DNA of 64,000 nt from Lysobacteraceae bacterium (GTDB taxonomy: Bacteria > Pseudomonadota > Gammaproteobacteria > Xanthomonadales > Xanthomonadaceae). Made by a program: the position numbers and the translations under genes. Under the pieces are notes generated by a model. The model was not told the DNA's origin. It saw nothing but the letters and a program-made list of their open reading frames with translations, and searched no databases. The stretch is from the NCBI GenBank assembly GCA_026005075.1, contig BPKJ01000001.1, positions 806,001 through 870,000 on the forward strand. Reading direction: 5' to 3'. Shown piece after piece: positions 7,174-16,127 of the stretch; the first letter of the stretch is position 1, and the number at the start of each line of letters is the position of its first letter.

Positions 7174-9126
7174 ATGAAAGCACAGCTCGGGCACTACCAG
7201 ATCATCGAGGAGCTCGGACGCGGCGGCATGGGCGTGGTCTACAAGGGCTACGAGCCCGCGCTCAACCGCTATGTCGCGATCAAGGAGCTCTCGCCCTCGC
7301 TGGCCCACGATCCGAATCTGGTCGAGCGCTTCCTGCGCGAAGCCCGGTCGATGGCGCAGCTGACCGACCCGCACATCATCCAGGTCTATTTCATCGGCAC
7401 CGATGCCGAGACCGGGCAGCCGTTCTTCGCCATGGAGTTCGTCGAGGGCGAGTCGCTCTCCAGCCTGCTCAAGCGCGAGGGAACGCTGAGTGTGGAGAAT
7501 GCGCTCAAGCTCATGCACCAGGCGGCGCTGGGCCTTGCCACCGCGCACGACAAGGGCGTGATCCACCGCGACATCAAGCCCGGCAACCTGATGATCACGC
7601 CGCGCGGTCAGCTCAAGATCGCCGACTTCGGCATCGCGCTGGCCACCCAGGACCTGTCGCGCAAGCTGACCTCCACCGGCGAGTTCGTCGGCACGCCGGG
7701 CTACCTCTCGCCCGAGGTCTGCCTCGGCAAGCCGGTCGATGCGCGTTCCGACATCTTCGCGCTCGGGATCGTGCTCTACGAGATGCTGGCCGGCCGCCTG
7801 CCCTTCACCGACGAGTCGCCGCTCGGCCTGATGCTTTCGGTGGTGAAGGCGGAGATCCCGGACATCCGCAGCCTCAACGAGCAGGTCGACGCGCAGACGG
7901 CGGACATTCTCGGCAGGATGCTGGCCAAGGATCCGGAACAGCGCTTCCAGGACTGCCACGCGTTGGCCGCGGCACTCGAGCAGCATCCGCTGGTGGCCAA
8001 GGGCGGTACGGTGCGGCTGGCCACGGCCGCGGGTGGAGCGACCGTCGCCGGAGCCGCGACGCCGGGCTCGCAGGCGCCACGCGCGCCCACGCCCCCGCCT
8101 GTGGTGCGCGCCGAGAGCGCATCCTCCGCGGCCTCGCCACCGCCTCCCCCCACCGAGGGAGAGGCCCCGACCGCGAAGGGTCAGGCGCCGCGCCGGCCCT
8201 CGGTCCTCGACCGGCCCCAGCCTGCCCGACGAAGCTCGGCACCGCTGTGGCTGGCCGCCGCGGTGCTGGTGCTGCTGGTCTCGGCGGCGGTCGCCTTCCG
8301 CGGTGCGATCGGGGAGTTCCTGCTGCGCTCGGACGACCCGGCCGTGGCCGCCGCTCCGAGCGCCACCGAAGCCCGTGGCACCGAAGCCGGGTCGGTCGCC
8401 GCCGAGCCGACCCCCGCCTCCTCCACGGGGCCGACGGCCGCCACGCAGGCCGACGAGCGGGTCCTCGAATCCGCATCCGACGCGCCGCCGGCTGCCGCCG
8501 CCCCGACCGCTTCCGGGCAGCCGGAGGAGGCCGCGCCGGTGGCCGATGCGAGCGATGCTCGCGACCGTACGCAGGCGCCGTCCGAGCCTGTCGACGCGGC
8601 CGCGGCGGCTTCGTCCTCGCGCCCGGCGCGACCGGCAAGGGAGAAGGTGCTCGCACGTGTCGAACCACCCCGGCCCGCCGAGAAGCCTGCGCCGCCGCGG
8701 GTGGCCGTGGTCGCGCTGGGCGATCGCGCGCTGGCCGACACCGCCAAGCAGCGCATCGAGGAGCGGCTGCTGGCCGAAGGCTTCGATGTGCTCGATACCG
8801 ACCTGGTCGCGGGCCTCGAGGGGCGTGACCTGCCGGGAATCCTGCGCGCCCTGCGCCGCGAGGCGACCATGCTGGTGGTGGTGCGTGCCGAACCGATCGG
8901 CTCACAACAGCTCAGCGCCTACGGCCAGTATTTCACCCTCTACTCGGCCAACCTCAACGTGCGCAGCTACCTCATCGGCGAGGGGCGCCCGCTCGGCGCC
9001 GGATTCCGAGAGAAGGTGGACTTCACGGTGCACAACGTCAACGAGAACACCCGCGAGGTGCTCGCCCCGCATCTGAGCCAGCTGGTGCGCGAGCTGGCGC
9101 CGCATCGCCGCCGCGCGGCCGGCTGA
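7174..9126 (+). CDS. Transmembrane Ser/Thr protein kinase (Hanks/PknB type)
   Basis: 650-residue kinase. The glycine loop GRGGMGVVYKG is at 15-25, the catalytic loop HRDIKPGN has Asp133, the DFG has Asp151, and GYLSPEV stands for the APE motif, so all catalytic residues are intact. After an Ala/Pro-rich juxtamembrane stretch, one membrane helix spans about 357-377 (LWLAAAVLVLLVSAAVAF). An extracytoplasmic region follows: a low-complexity linker, then a folded C-terminal part from about 505 (VAVVALGDRALADTAKQRIEERL) that resembles no sensor domain I know. There is no PASTA repeat. ATG 7174 is favoured over GTG 7162 by GAGG at 7164-7167. No cognate phosphatase is adjacent. Confidence 0.93.
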   Translation: MKAQLGHYQIIEELGRGGMGVVYKGYEPALNRYVAIKELSPSLAHDPNLVERFLREARSMAQLTDPHIIQVYFIGTDAETGQPFFAMEFVEGESLSSLLKREGTLSVENALKLMHQAALGLATAHDKGVIHRDIKPGNLMITPRGQLKIADFGIALATQDLSRKLTSTGEFVGTPGYLSPEVCLGKPVDARSDIFALGIVLYEMLAGRLPFTDESPLGLMLSVVKAEIPDIRSLNEQVDAQTADILGRMLAKDPEQRFQDCHALAAALEQHPLVAKGGTVRLATAAGGATVAGAATPGSQAPRAPTPPPVVRAESASSAASPPPPPTEGEAPTAKGQAPRRPSVLDRPQPARRSSAPLWLAAAVLVLLVSAAVAFRGAIGEFLLRSDDPAVAAAPSATEARGTEAGSVAAEPTPASSTGPTAATQADERVLESASDAPPAAAAPTASGQPEEAAPVADASDARDRTQAPSEPVDAAAAASSSRPARPAREKVLARVEPPRPAEKPAPPRVAVVALGDRALADTAKQRIEERLLAEGFDVLDTDLVAGLEGRDLPGILRALRREATMLVVVRAEPIGSQQLSAYGQYFTLYSANLNVRSYLIGEGRPLGAGFREKVDFTVHNVNENTREVLAPHLSQLVRELAPHRRRAAG

Positions 9127-9186
9127 GCCCGCGTCCCGAGGGTGCCGCCTGTCCGTCGCCCCGGGCAGGCGGCCGGTCTTGCCTGC

Positions 9187-10317
9187 ATGAGCGATCCGCG
9201 CTGGCGCCTGTCCGGTTTCTACTTCTGGTACTACGCGGCGGTGGGCGCGCTCTCGCCCTACTTCGGGCGTTGGGTGGTCGAATCCGGCCACGGCGCGCTT
9301 GCCGCAAGCCAGGTGATGAGCCTGTGGTACGCGACCCGGGTACTGGCGCCATGGCTGTGGTCCTGGGCCTGCGCGCGCGCAGCGCGGCCGCTCGCCTGGC
9401 TGCGCTTCGGGGCCTGGGCCTGCGCCGGCAGCTTCTGCGGCTTCCTGGTCTTCGACACGCTGCCCGGCATCCTGCTGACGATGGCCGTGTTCAGCTTCTT
9501 CGCCAACGCCATCCTGCCGCAGTTCGAGGCGCTGGCGCTGGACCGGCTGGAGCATCGGCGCGAGCGCTATGCCCGGGTCCGGGTCTGGGGTTCGGTCGGC
9601 TTCGTGCTCGTCGCCGCCGGCTACGGCCCCTTGCTGGACCACTGGGGCGGTGCGTGGCTCCCCGCACTGATGCTGCCCTTGCTCGTGCTGCTCGGACTGA
9701 GCAGCCAGATCGTGGGCGAGGGCAGGGCGGCGCCACCGCTGCCATCGGCGCCGCTGGGCCTGCGCGAAGTGCTGGTGCGCGCGCCGGCACGGCGGTTTCT
9801 CTGCGTCGCCTTCCTGATGCAGGCCGGATTCGGGCCGTTCTACGTGTTCTACACGCTGCACCTCGCCCGCCACGGTCATGACGGGCAGACCATCGGTCTG
9901 CTCTGGGCCGCCGGCGTGGTCGCGGAGATCGTGATGTTCCTCGGCATGAGCCGGGTGTTCGGGCGCTGGTCGGCGCAGGCAGTGATCGCCCTCAGTGTCG
10001 CCGCGACCGCGCTGCGCTGGGCGGTGGTCGCCCTCTGGCCGGGTCAGCTCGTGGTGATGCTCGCGGCCCAGCTGGTGCACGCCCTCAGCTTCGGGGCCTT
10101 TCACGCGGCAAGCATGCAGCGGGTCGGGCAGTTCTTTCCCGGCCAGCTCGGCCATGCGGGGCAGAGCCTGCTCTACGGCTTCAGTTCCGGGCTGGGCGGG
10201 GTGGTCGGGGCGCTGCTGGCCGGGGTGGCCTTCGAGGCCGGCGGCGGCTTCGCCGCCTTCGGACTGGCGGCCCTGCTGTGCCTGCTAGCGCTGCTGCCGG
10301 CGCGCAGCCCCGACTGA
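9187..10317 (+). CDS. MFS transporter, HcaT/LacY-like (MFS_1-like)
   Basis: 376-residue polytopic membrane protein with about twelve hydrophobic helices. The opening WRLSGFYFWYYAAVGALSPY and the segment RVWGSVGFVLVAAGYGPLLD match the phenylpropionate/HcaT-like branch of the major facilitator superfamily. The substrate is not inferable. It lies 60 bp after the kinase gene and ends 29 bp before the AraC-HDOD gene, so the three may be cotranscribed. A GTG or ATG start slightly upstream is possible; ATG 9187 places the first helix right at the N-terminus, as usual in this family. Confidence 0.88.
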   Translation: MSDPRWRLSGFYFWYYAAVGALSPYFGRWVVESGHGALAASQVMSLWYATRVLAPWLWSWACARAARPLAWLRFGAWACAGSFCGFLVFDTLPGILLTMAVFSFFANAILPQFEALALDRLEHRRERYARVRVWGSVGFVLVAAGYGPLLDHWGGAWLPALMLPLLVLLGLSSQIVGEGRAAPPLPSAPLGLREVLVRAPARRFLCVAFLMQAGFGPFYVFYTLHLARHGHDGQTIGLLWAAGVVAEIVMFLGMSRVFGRWSAQAVIALSVAATALRWAVVALWPGQLVVMLAAQLVHALSFGAFHAASMQRVGQFFPGQLGHAGQSLLYGFSSGLGGVVGALLAGVAFEAGGGFAAFGLAALLCLLALLPARSPD

Positions 10318-10346
10318 GCCCACGCCACCGCCCAGCGCGTGCCACA

Positions 10347-12270
10347 ATGACCCATGGTTCGATCGCACTGCCCTCCATGAGCCCCGCTGACACCGCTCCG
10401 CCGGCCCATGCGCCCGTGCTGCTGGCACCGATCCTCGCGCTGGCCCGCGACGATGCGGCCTTCGCGGCCCGGCTACGCAACGCGCTGGGCATCACCGATC
10501 TGGAGCTTGCCGCACGGGCCGGTCTGGAGCCGGAGCGGCGGGCGCTGCTGCTCGACACCACCTTGCAGCATCTCGGCGGCGAGGGCGCCGGAGTGCGCCT
10601 TGCCTGGGGCATGCCGTTCCAGGCCCTCGGCCAGGTCGGGCTGTTCCTGGTCGGCGCCCCCGAGCTGCGTGAGCTGCTCACCGACCTCCACCGCTACTGG
10701 CCGCTGATGCAGCTGGGTGAGCGCCGCCTGCAGATCGGGATTGGCGAGGCCACCGTACGGATCGGGTTCGCGGAGGAGCCGACCGCAGGGCTCGCCCCGG
10801 GGCAGCGCCTGGCCGAGGAACTCGCCGTGGGCGTGCTGCTGCGGCTGCTGCGCGAGGTCATCGGCCCAGGAGCGCTGCAGCCGCAGCTGCTGGCGCCTAT
10901 CGGTGGCGCCTCGTTCGGCGAGTGGCAGCGGCTGTTCGAGATCGAGCCCACGGCCTGCGACCGGCTGGGCCTGGCGCTTCCCGTCGCGGCGCTGGATCGG
11001 CCGCTGCGCGGCGCCTCGCCGGCGCTTCGCGCAGCCCTCAGGGCGCAGCTCGAGGCGCAGCTCGCGCTGCGCCACGCCGGCGACAGCCCTGCGCAACGGG
11101 TGGTGCAGGCGCTGTCCCGACACCCGGCGCCCGCGACGGTGAACCTTCGAGGACATCGCCTCGGCGCTCGGCGTCTCGCCGGTGGTGCTGGGCAATCAGC
11201 TGCGCCTCGCACAATCCGACTTCGAGGCCCTGCGCGACAGCCTGCTCCGCGAGCGGGTCCTGCACGAGCTGGTCGCCGGGGAGGCCTCGCTCGATCGCCT
11301 CGCGGCCGGTATCGGGCTTCAGGATACGGCCGAGCTGGATCGGCGATGCCGGCGATGGTTCGACGTCGAGGCGGCGAGGTTGCGCGCCGAGGCGCTGGCC
11401 TGCGGCTTCGATGCCCGCCGCGGCGGGGCATGGCAGATCGAGCAGCTGCCGCCGGCACCGCAGACCTGCCGCGCGCTGATGGCCCTGCGCTACATGGAGG
11501 AGGCCAACCTCGACAAGGTCGTCGAGGTGGTCGAGACCGATCCCGTGCTCTCGGCCCGTGTCCTCGGGCTTGCCGGCAGCGCCTACTACGGAGCGCGCAA
11601 GGTCCGTGACCTGAAGGATGCGATCGGGCGGGTGCTCGGCTTCGACGAGCTGATTCGGGTTGCCACCGTGCTCGTCGCCCGGCAGGCGCTGGCGCCGCAG
11701 GACTGTCCGGGCTTCGACCTGCTCGCGCTGTGGACGCGCTCGCTGGCCAGCGGCCACGCCCTGGCGGAACTGCTCGCCAACACGCCTGCGGGCCGCGACG
11801 GCGAGCTTTTGCGGCTCCTGGGCCTGTTCCACGAGCTGGGCCTGCAAGCCCTGGCTCACCGCGCCGGGCCACGGCTCGCGACGCTGCTGCGCGAGCTGGA
11901 TCCGAGCCTCGACGAGGCTTCGCTGCGCCAGGAGGAACTGCGCCGGCTCGGCACCACCCGCCACCTCACCGGTGCCTTGCTGCTGGCACGCTGGGGCCTG
12001 CCGGCGGAGATGGTGCGCGCGCTGCGTCAGCTCGACCAGCTGCTCGCCGACCCCACGGCGCCGGTGCCTTCCGCGGTGATGGCGCTCGCCGTCCTCAGCC
12101 GGCTGTTCCGCCTGCGCCACGCCGGGCTGGCCATCGAGCACGAGCTCCTCGCGCTGAGCGGCCTTCTGGAGCGGCTTGGCGCGGCCTGCGCACCGGACGC
12201 GCTCGCCGCGCGCCTGGATGCCATCCTCGAGGCCCGCCAGCAGCAGGCCGAGGCGCTCCTCCTCGCCTGA
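10347..12270 (+). pseudogene. AraC-family regulator fused to an HDOD domain; single frame break
   Basis: Removing one base near 11145 (extra C in AACCTTCG) restores one protein of about 640 residues. The first 180 residues resemble the AraC N-terminal ligand-binding domain (AWGMPFQALGQVGLFLVGAP; LPVAALDRPLRGASPALRA). An AraC-type double HTH follows (FEDIASALGVSPVVLGNQLR, then LDRLAAGIGLQDTAELDRRC). Next comes an HDOD domain from about residue 345 (LMALRYMEEANLDKVVEVVE, LSARVLGLAGSAYYG, GLFHELGLQALAHRAGPRL). The break sits in the linker just before the HTH. As written, the upstream frame gives an AraC ligand domain plus unrelated tail and the HDOD half has no clear start, so the gene is inactive unless the extra base is a sequence error. 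The start at 10347 is uncertain (10377 also possible). Confidence 0.8.
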
Positions 12271-12281
12271 GCCGGAGGGCG

Positions 12282-12328
12282 TTGCGTGCGGGGTCGTGAC
12301 CGCTAGACTTGGCCTTTCAGCCTAGCGG
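12282..12328 (+). promoter_or_regulatory. Promoter of the cNMP-binding/rhodanese gene with an overlapping inverted repeat
   Basis: TTGCGT (12282-12287) and TAGACT (12304-12309) are separated by 16 bp and predict a start near 12316, about 20 nt ahead of the ATG at 12337. A perfect inverted repeat, CCGCTAG at 12300-12306 and CTAGCGG at 12322-12328, spans the -10 element and start site and is placed like a repressor operator. The binding factor is unknown. Confidence 0.55.
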
Positions 12329-12336
12329 AACCGCCC

Positions 12337-13395
12337 ATGACCATCGAAGCCTCCGAACTTGCGCATCTCTACCCCCTCGACAGCCTGCGCGAGGAGACCC
12401 GGGCCCAGCTTGCCGCCGAGGCGGCGGTGAGCGAATACGTGCAGGGCGAGGTGCTGTTCCGCACCGGCGATGTCGACGAGGACACCTTCTACCTGCTCGA
12501 CGGCGAGGTCGAGGGCCGCTATGCGGACGGCCGCGTCCGGCGCTTCGACGCCCACTCGCTGCAGGGTCGCTACCCGCTGGGGGACGCGCAGCCGCGCCGC
12601 TTCAGCGCGGTCGTGGCCACGCCGAGCGCCCGCGTGCTGCGTCTCGAGCGCCGCTACACGGAGAAGGTGATCGCCTGGGACCAGCTCTCGCGCAGCGAGA
12701 ACTTCCGCCACTTCGATCCCAGCCCCGAGGGCAACCGCTGGGTGTTCCGGCTGCTGCAGAGTCGGGCTTTCCACAAGCTGCCGACCGGCAACATCGAGCG
12801 CATGTTCCAGAGTTTCGAGGAGATTGCGGTGCGCGCCGGCCAGGAAGTGATCCGCGAGGGCGAGGCCGGCGACTATTTCTACGTGATCAAGGAAGGCGCC
12901 GCCTCGGTTAGCAAGCGGCTGGACGGGGTCGAGACCGTGGTGGCCTACCTCGTGCGGGGCGACTGTTTCGGCGAGGACGCCCTGCTCTCCAACACGCCGC
13001 GCAACGCCACGGTGCGCATGATGCAGGACGGTCGCCTGATGCGGCTTGGCCGGCAGGCCTTCGAAACCGTGCTCAAGCCGCCGGTGGTGGACTGGCTGGC
13101 GCCGGGGCAGGCTGCCGTGCTCGCCCGGCAGGGGGCGGTCGTGGTCGATGTGCGGCTGCCGGCCGAGCATGCGCAACGTTCGATCAAGGGGTCGATCAAC
13201 ATCCCGCTGGCGGTGCTCCGCGAGGAGGCCGCCGAGCGCTACGACCGGCGGCAGAAGTTCATCGTCTACTGCAATACCGGCGAGCGCAGCGCCGCGGCCG
13301 CGTTCATCCTCACCCGGCTCGGCTACACGGACGTCTACGCGCTCCAGGGTGGACTGGCCGGCATGCTCCGGCAGCAGGAGCGGGCCGGAGGCTGA
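12337..13395 (+). CDS. Protein with two cyclic-nucleotide-binding domains and a C-terminal rhodanese domain
   Basis: 352 residues. CNB-like domain 1 is about 15-110 and degenerate (GEVLFRTGDVDEDTFYLLDG, no phosphate-binding cassette). CNB domain 2 is about 140-235 and canonical (GEAGDYFYVIKEG; GDCFGEDALLSNTPRNATV). The rhodanese domain is about 250-345 with active-site Cys312 in YCNTGERSA. No HTH and no membrane segment are present, so this is not a CRP-type transcription factor. It probably couples binding of a nucleotide such as cAMP or c-di-GMP to a sulfur-transfer or persulfide activity, which is inference. It converges on the 2OG-oxygenase gene with only 7 bp between stop codons. Confidence 0.9.
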   Translation: MTIEASELAHLYPLDSLREETRAQLAAEAAVSEYVQGEVLFRTGDVDEDTFYLLDGEVEGRYADGRVRRFDAHSLQGRYPLGDAQPRRFSAVVATPSARVLRLERRYTEKVIAWDQLSRSENFRHFDPSPEGNRWVFRLLQSRAFHKLPTGNIERMFQSFEEIAVRAGQEVIREGEAGDYFYVIKEGAASVSKRLDGVETVVAYLVRGDCFGEDALLSNTPRNATVRMMQDGRLMRLGRQAFETVLKPPVVDWLAPGQAAVLARQGAVVVDVRLPAEHAQRSIKGSINIPLAVLREEAAERYDRRQKFIVYCNTGERSAAAAFILTRLGYTDVYALQGGLAGMLRQQERAGG

Positions 13396-13402
13396 GGCGG
13401 CG

Positions 13403-14110
13403 CTAAGCGCCCTTGCCGTAGAGGGTCTCGGCGCGCTGGAACAGCACCCAGCTGGTGGCGATGTACTTGTCGCCACCACGCGGACGGTTGCCACGGTGGG
13501 TGTGGGTGAACGCCGCGGGCGCGATCAGCAAGGCCCCGGTCTGGGGTCGGATCCGTCGCTGCTGGTAGAGAAACTCGGTCTCGCCTTCCTCGAAGCCCTC
13601 GTTGAGGTAGACGGTCCAGAGCAGATGGCGGTGCAGGTGCTCGCAGCCGGCATCGCGCGGATACAGCTCGCAATGCCAGTAGGGGTAACCGCCGAGGTCG
13701 GCGCGGTAGTGCTGGAGGTTGATGGCGCCGGGGCGGAGGCAGGCCTGGATCAGGCGACCGAGCTGCTCGTCGTCCATGGCCGCGATGTCGTTCTCGTCGA
13801 CCCTTCTCGAGCGGTCGCTCGCCGGATCGCGCAGCTCCAGCATCAGCGGTGCGATCAGCACGTGCGGGTAGCGGCGCACGTAGCACTTCAGGCATTGGAA
13901 CACCGCCGCGTTGAGCAGCGCTTCGGCATCCCTCCAGTCCTCGCGCCCGCTGAGGGTGAGGTCCTCGCTGCGCTTGAGTTCCGTGAGCAGGCCACCGCCG
14001 ATACGCCCCGGTGCCCGGCCCGCGTCGGCGTCGAACCTCTGGACCAACGCGGCACAGGTCGCGCGGTCCAGCGCTCCGGGATAGACCTCGATGAAATCGC
14101 GCTCGCTCAC
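13403..14110 (-). CDS. 2OG-Fe(II) oxygenase family protein (prolyl-hydroxylase-like)
   Basis: 235-residue cytosolic protein with the double-stranded beta-helix pattern of the 2-oxoglutarate/Fe(II) dioxygenases. A proximal metal-binding segment lies at [10 protein letters not shown], then [19 protein letters not shown]. The distal histidine and 2OG-binding arginine are in [14 protein letters not shown]. The substrate is unknown; proline, lysine or small-molecule hydroxylation are all known in the family. Its ATG overlaps the fbp stop by 4 bp (ATGA), which indicates translational coupling with fructose-bisphosphatase. Confidence 0.8.
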   Translation of the reverse strand: MSERDFIEVYPGALDRATCAALVQRFDADAGRAPGRIGGGLLTELKRSEDLTLSGREDWRDAEALLNAAVFQCLKCYVRRYPHVLIAPLMLELRDPASDRSRRVDENDIAAMDDEQLGRLIQACLRPGAINLQHYRADLGGYPYWHCELYPRDAGCEHLHRHLLWTVYLNEGFEEGETEFLYQQRRIRPQTGALLIAPAAFTHTHRGNRPRGGDKYIATSWVLFQRAETLYGKGA

Positions 14111-15126
14111 GTCCGTGCCGCGTCGTGCTCGAGATGCATGCGGGTGACACGCTCGATCTCGTTGCGCGAGCCGAGGAACACGGGAACCCGCTGATGCAGC
14201 GCCAACGGTCTGCGTTCCAGCAGCCGCTGGCGTCCGTCGGTGGCGGCGCCGCCGGCCTGCTCGACGAGGAAGGCCATCGGATTGGCCTCGTAGAGCAGGC
14301 GGAGCTTGCCGCCCTTGTCCCGGGTCTTGGCGTCGAGCGGGTAGAAGAACACACCGCCGCGGGTCATGATGCGATGGACATCGGCCACCATCGATGCGAC
14401 CCAGCGCATGTTGAAGTCACGCCCGCGAGGGCCGGCCTTGCCCTCCAGCAGCTCCTGGATGTAGCGCTGCATGGGAGGCTCCCAGTGGCGCTGGTTCGAC
14501 ATGTTGATGGCGAACTCGGAGGTGTCCTCGGGGATGCGAAGGTCCCTGCGGGTGAGCACGAAGCTGCCGATCTCGCGGTCCAGGGTGAACTGGTGGACGC
14601 CCGATCCGGTGGTCAGCACCAGCAGGGTGCTGGGTCCGTAGACGGTGTAGCCTGCCGCGACCTGCTCGGTGCCGGGCTGGAGGAAATGCTCCGCGACCGG
14701 CTCGGTCACGCCTTCGGGACAGCGCAGTACCGAGAAAATCGTTCCCACCGAGATGTTCACATCGATGTTCGAACTGCCGTCCAGCGGGTCGAACACGAGG
14801 AGGTAGTTGCCCTTGGGATAACGATGCGGGATGAGGTGCGGCTCGTCCATCTCCTCCGAGGCCAGGGCCGCGAGGTGGCCGCCCCACTCGTTGGCCTCGA
14901 GCAGGATCTCGTTGGAGAGCACGTCCAGTTTCTTCTGGGCCTCGCCCTGCACGTTGATGGCGCCGGCGTCACCGAGCACACCGCCGAGCGCACCGCGGCC
15001 GATGGCCAGCGAGATGTGCTTGCAGGCGCGCGCCACGACCTCGATCAGCAGGCGAAGGTCGGGGGTGATCTGGCGCCTGGAACGCTGTTCCTCGATCAGG
15101 AAGCGGGTCAGGGAGATGGATGTCAT
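14107..15126 (-). CDS. fbp: Fructose-1,6-bisphosphatase class I
   Basis: Hydrolyses fructose 1,6-bisphosphate to fructose 6-phosphate in gluconeogenesis. It has 339 residues, near the usual 332-340. The metal-binding and catalytic signature is [14 protein letters not shown], preceded by an ASEEMDEPH segment and followed by the substrate loop [30 protein letters not shown] (split here between metal and sugar binding). It opens a two-gene transcript with the 2OG oxygenase. Its start is about 140 bp from the end of exbD2, and a terminator hairpin lies between them. Confidence 0.96.
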   Translation of the reverse strand: MTSISLTRFLIEEQRSRRQITPDLRLLIEVVARACKHISLAIGRGALGGVLGDAGAINVQGEAQKKLDVLSNEILLEANEWGGHLAALASEEMDEPHLIPHRYPKGNYLLVFDPLDGSSNIDVNISVGTIFSVLRCPEGVTEPVAEHFLQPGTEQVAAGYTVYGPSTLLVLTTGSGVHQFTLDREIGSFVLTRRDLRIPEDTSEFAINMSNQRHWEPPMQRYIQELLEGKAGPRGRDFNMRWVASMVADVHRIMTRGGVFFYPLDAKTRDKGGKLRLLYEANPMAFLVEQAGGAATDGRQRLLERRPLALHQRVPVFLGSRNEIERVTRMHLEHDAART

Positions 15127-15219
15127 GGCAGCGCCCTTCTGGAAAGGTCTTGCTCCGGACTGGGAAGCGCGATCCGGCCCGGCCTGCCCGCGGCAGGACC
15201 GGCAGGATGGCGCAAAGAC

Positions 15220-15243
15220 AACGGCCGCCCAAGGGCGGCCGTT
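15220..15243 (-). terminator. Rho-independent-like terminator after exbD2
   Basis: A perfect 10-bp stem, AACGGCCGCC with GGCGGCCGTT and a four-base loop, lies 22 bp beyond the exbD2 stop. On the minus strand it is followed by a short T-rich GTCTTT stretch. It would end the tonB-exbB-exbD1-exbD2 transcript before fbp. The U-tract is weak. Confidence 0.7.
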
Positions 15244-15265
15244 AGGGTTTCCGACGTTGCAGTGC

Positions 15266-15676
15266 TCAAAGGGTCTCGACGAATCCGATCTTCTCGAGGC
15301 CGGCGTTCTTGGCCATGCTCAGAACCTCGGTAAGCACCTGGTACTGCGCCTCGCCGGCGGTCTCGAGTTCGATCAGGGGCTGCGGATCCCGCGAGGCTTC
15401 CAGGAGCATGGAGGCCTGGACCGCGGCCTTGGGCATCGGCTGGTTGTCCCAGAACAGCCCCCCGTTCTGCTCGATGCGGATCCGGATCGGCGGGGGCGGG
15501 TCCTTGAGCTGTTCGGGCTGGTTCTTGCTGCGCTGGGGCAGATCGACCTGAATCTCGTGCGAGGCCATCGGCGCGGTGACCATGAAGATGATGAGGAGCA
15601 CGAGGAGGACGTCCACCAGCGGGGTGACGTTCATGTCCGACATGCTGCCGCTGCTCTGGCCGGTGCTGAATGCCAT
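15266..15676 (-). CDS. exbD2: Biopolymer transport protein ExbD/TolR family (second copy)
   Basis: 136-residue inner-membrane protein with one helix near 20-40 ([16 protein letters not shown]). The proton-relay aspartate is in [11 protein letters not shown], and a periplasmic C-terminal domain follows. ExbD works with ExbB to power TonB. It is the last gene of the cluster and about half identical to the preceding exbD copy. In Xanthomonas campestris a second exbD in the same position is needed for only some TonB functions, so the two copies probably differ in partner or role here too. An AGGAG ribosome site precedes the ATG. Confidence 0.93.
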   Translation of the reverse strand: MAFSTGQSSGSMSDMNVTPLVDVLLVLLIIFMVTAPMASHEIQVDLPQRSKNQPEQLKDPPPPIRIRIEQNGGLFWDNQPMPKAAVQASMLLEASRDPQPLIELETAGEAQYQVLTEVLSMAKNAGLEKIGFVETL

Positions 15677-15688
15677 GGGCGGAGTCTC

Positions 15689-16099
15689 CTAGTGTTCCGG
15701 GGTGGTCACGAAGGCGATCTTGGCGATGCCCACGTCCTTGGCCGTCTTCACGACCTCGGCGATGACCTTGTACTTGGTGGTGCGGTCGGCGCGGATGTTG
15801 ACCTGGGGCTGCGGTTGCTTCTGGGCTTCCACGGCCAGTCGCGACTCGAGGATCGAGCGTAGCACCGGGTCATCGTTCCAGTAGATGTCGCCGTTCTCCT
15901 TGATCGCAAGGGTGATCGGGACGCCCTGGGGTTCGACCTTCTTCTCGATGGTGGCCTCGGGCAGCTTGACCTGCACCTTGTGGGCCATCAGCGGCGCGGT
16001 GATCATGAAGATGATCAGCAGCACCAGCATCACGTCGACGAGCGGCGTGACGTTGATCTCCGCCATCACGCCGCCGCTGTTGCCGGAACTGAATGCCAT
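15689..16099 (-). CDS. exbD1: Biopolymer transport protein ExbD/TolR family (first copy)
   Basis: 136-residue ExbD with one N-terminal membrane helix ([16 protein letters not shown]), the conserved aspartate in [12 protein letters not shown], and the typical periplasmic domain (IKENGDIYWNDDPV, VNIRADRTTKYKVIAEV). With ExbB it forms the proton channel driving TonB-dependent uptake through outer-membrane receptors. It is separated by 12 bp from exbD2 and 28 bp from exbB in one transcription unit. Confidence 0.94.
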   Translation of the reverse strand: MAFSSGNSGGVMAEINVTPLVDVMLVLLIIFMITAPLMAHKVQVKLPEATIEKKVEPQGVPITLAIKENGDIYWNDDPVLRSILESRLAVEAQKQPQPQVNIRADRTTKYKVIAEVVKTAKDVGIAKIAFVTTPEH

Positions 16100-16127
16100 G
16101 GCGTCCTGACTCCTCGCTGGGGACGGC

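Noticed and set aside
17-9126. Long plus- and minus-strand open frames antisense to nrdA, hrpB and the kinase
   Set aside because: They are the mirror frames expected in high-GC coding DNA. The opposite strand carries recognised protein motifs and proper start sites.
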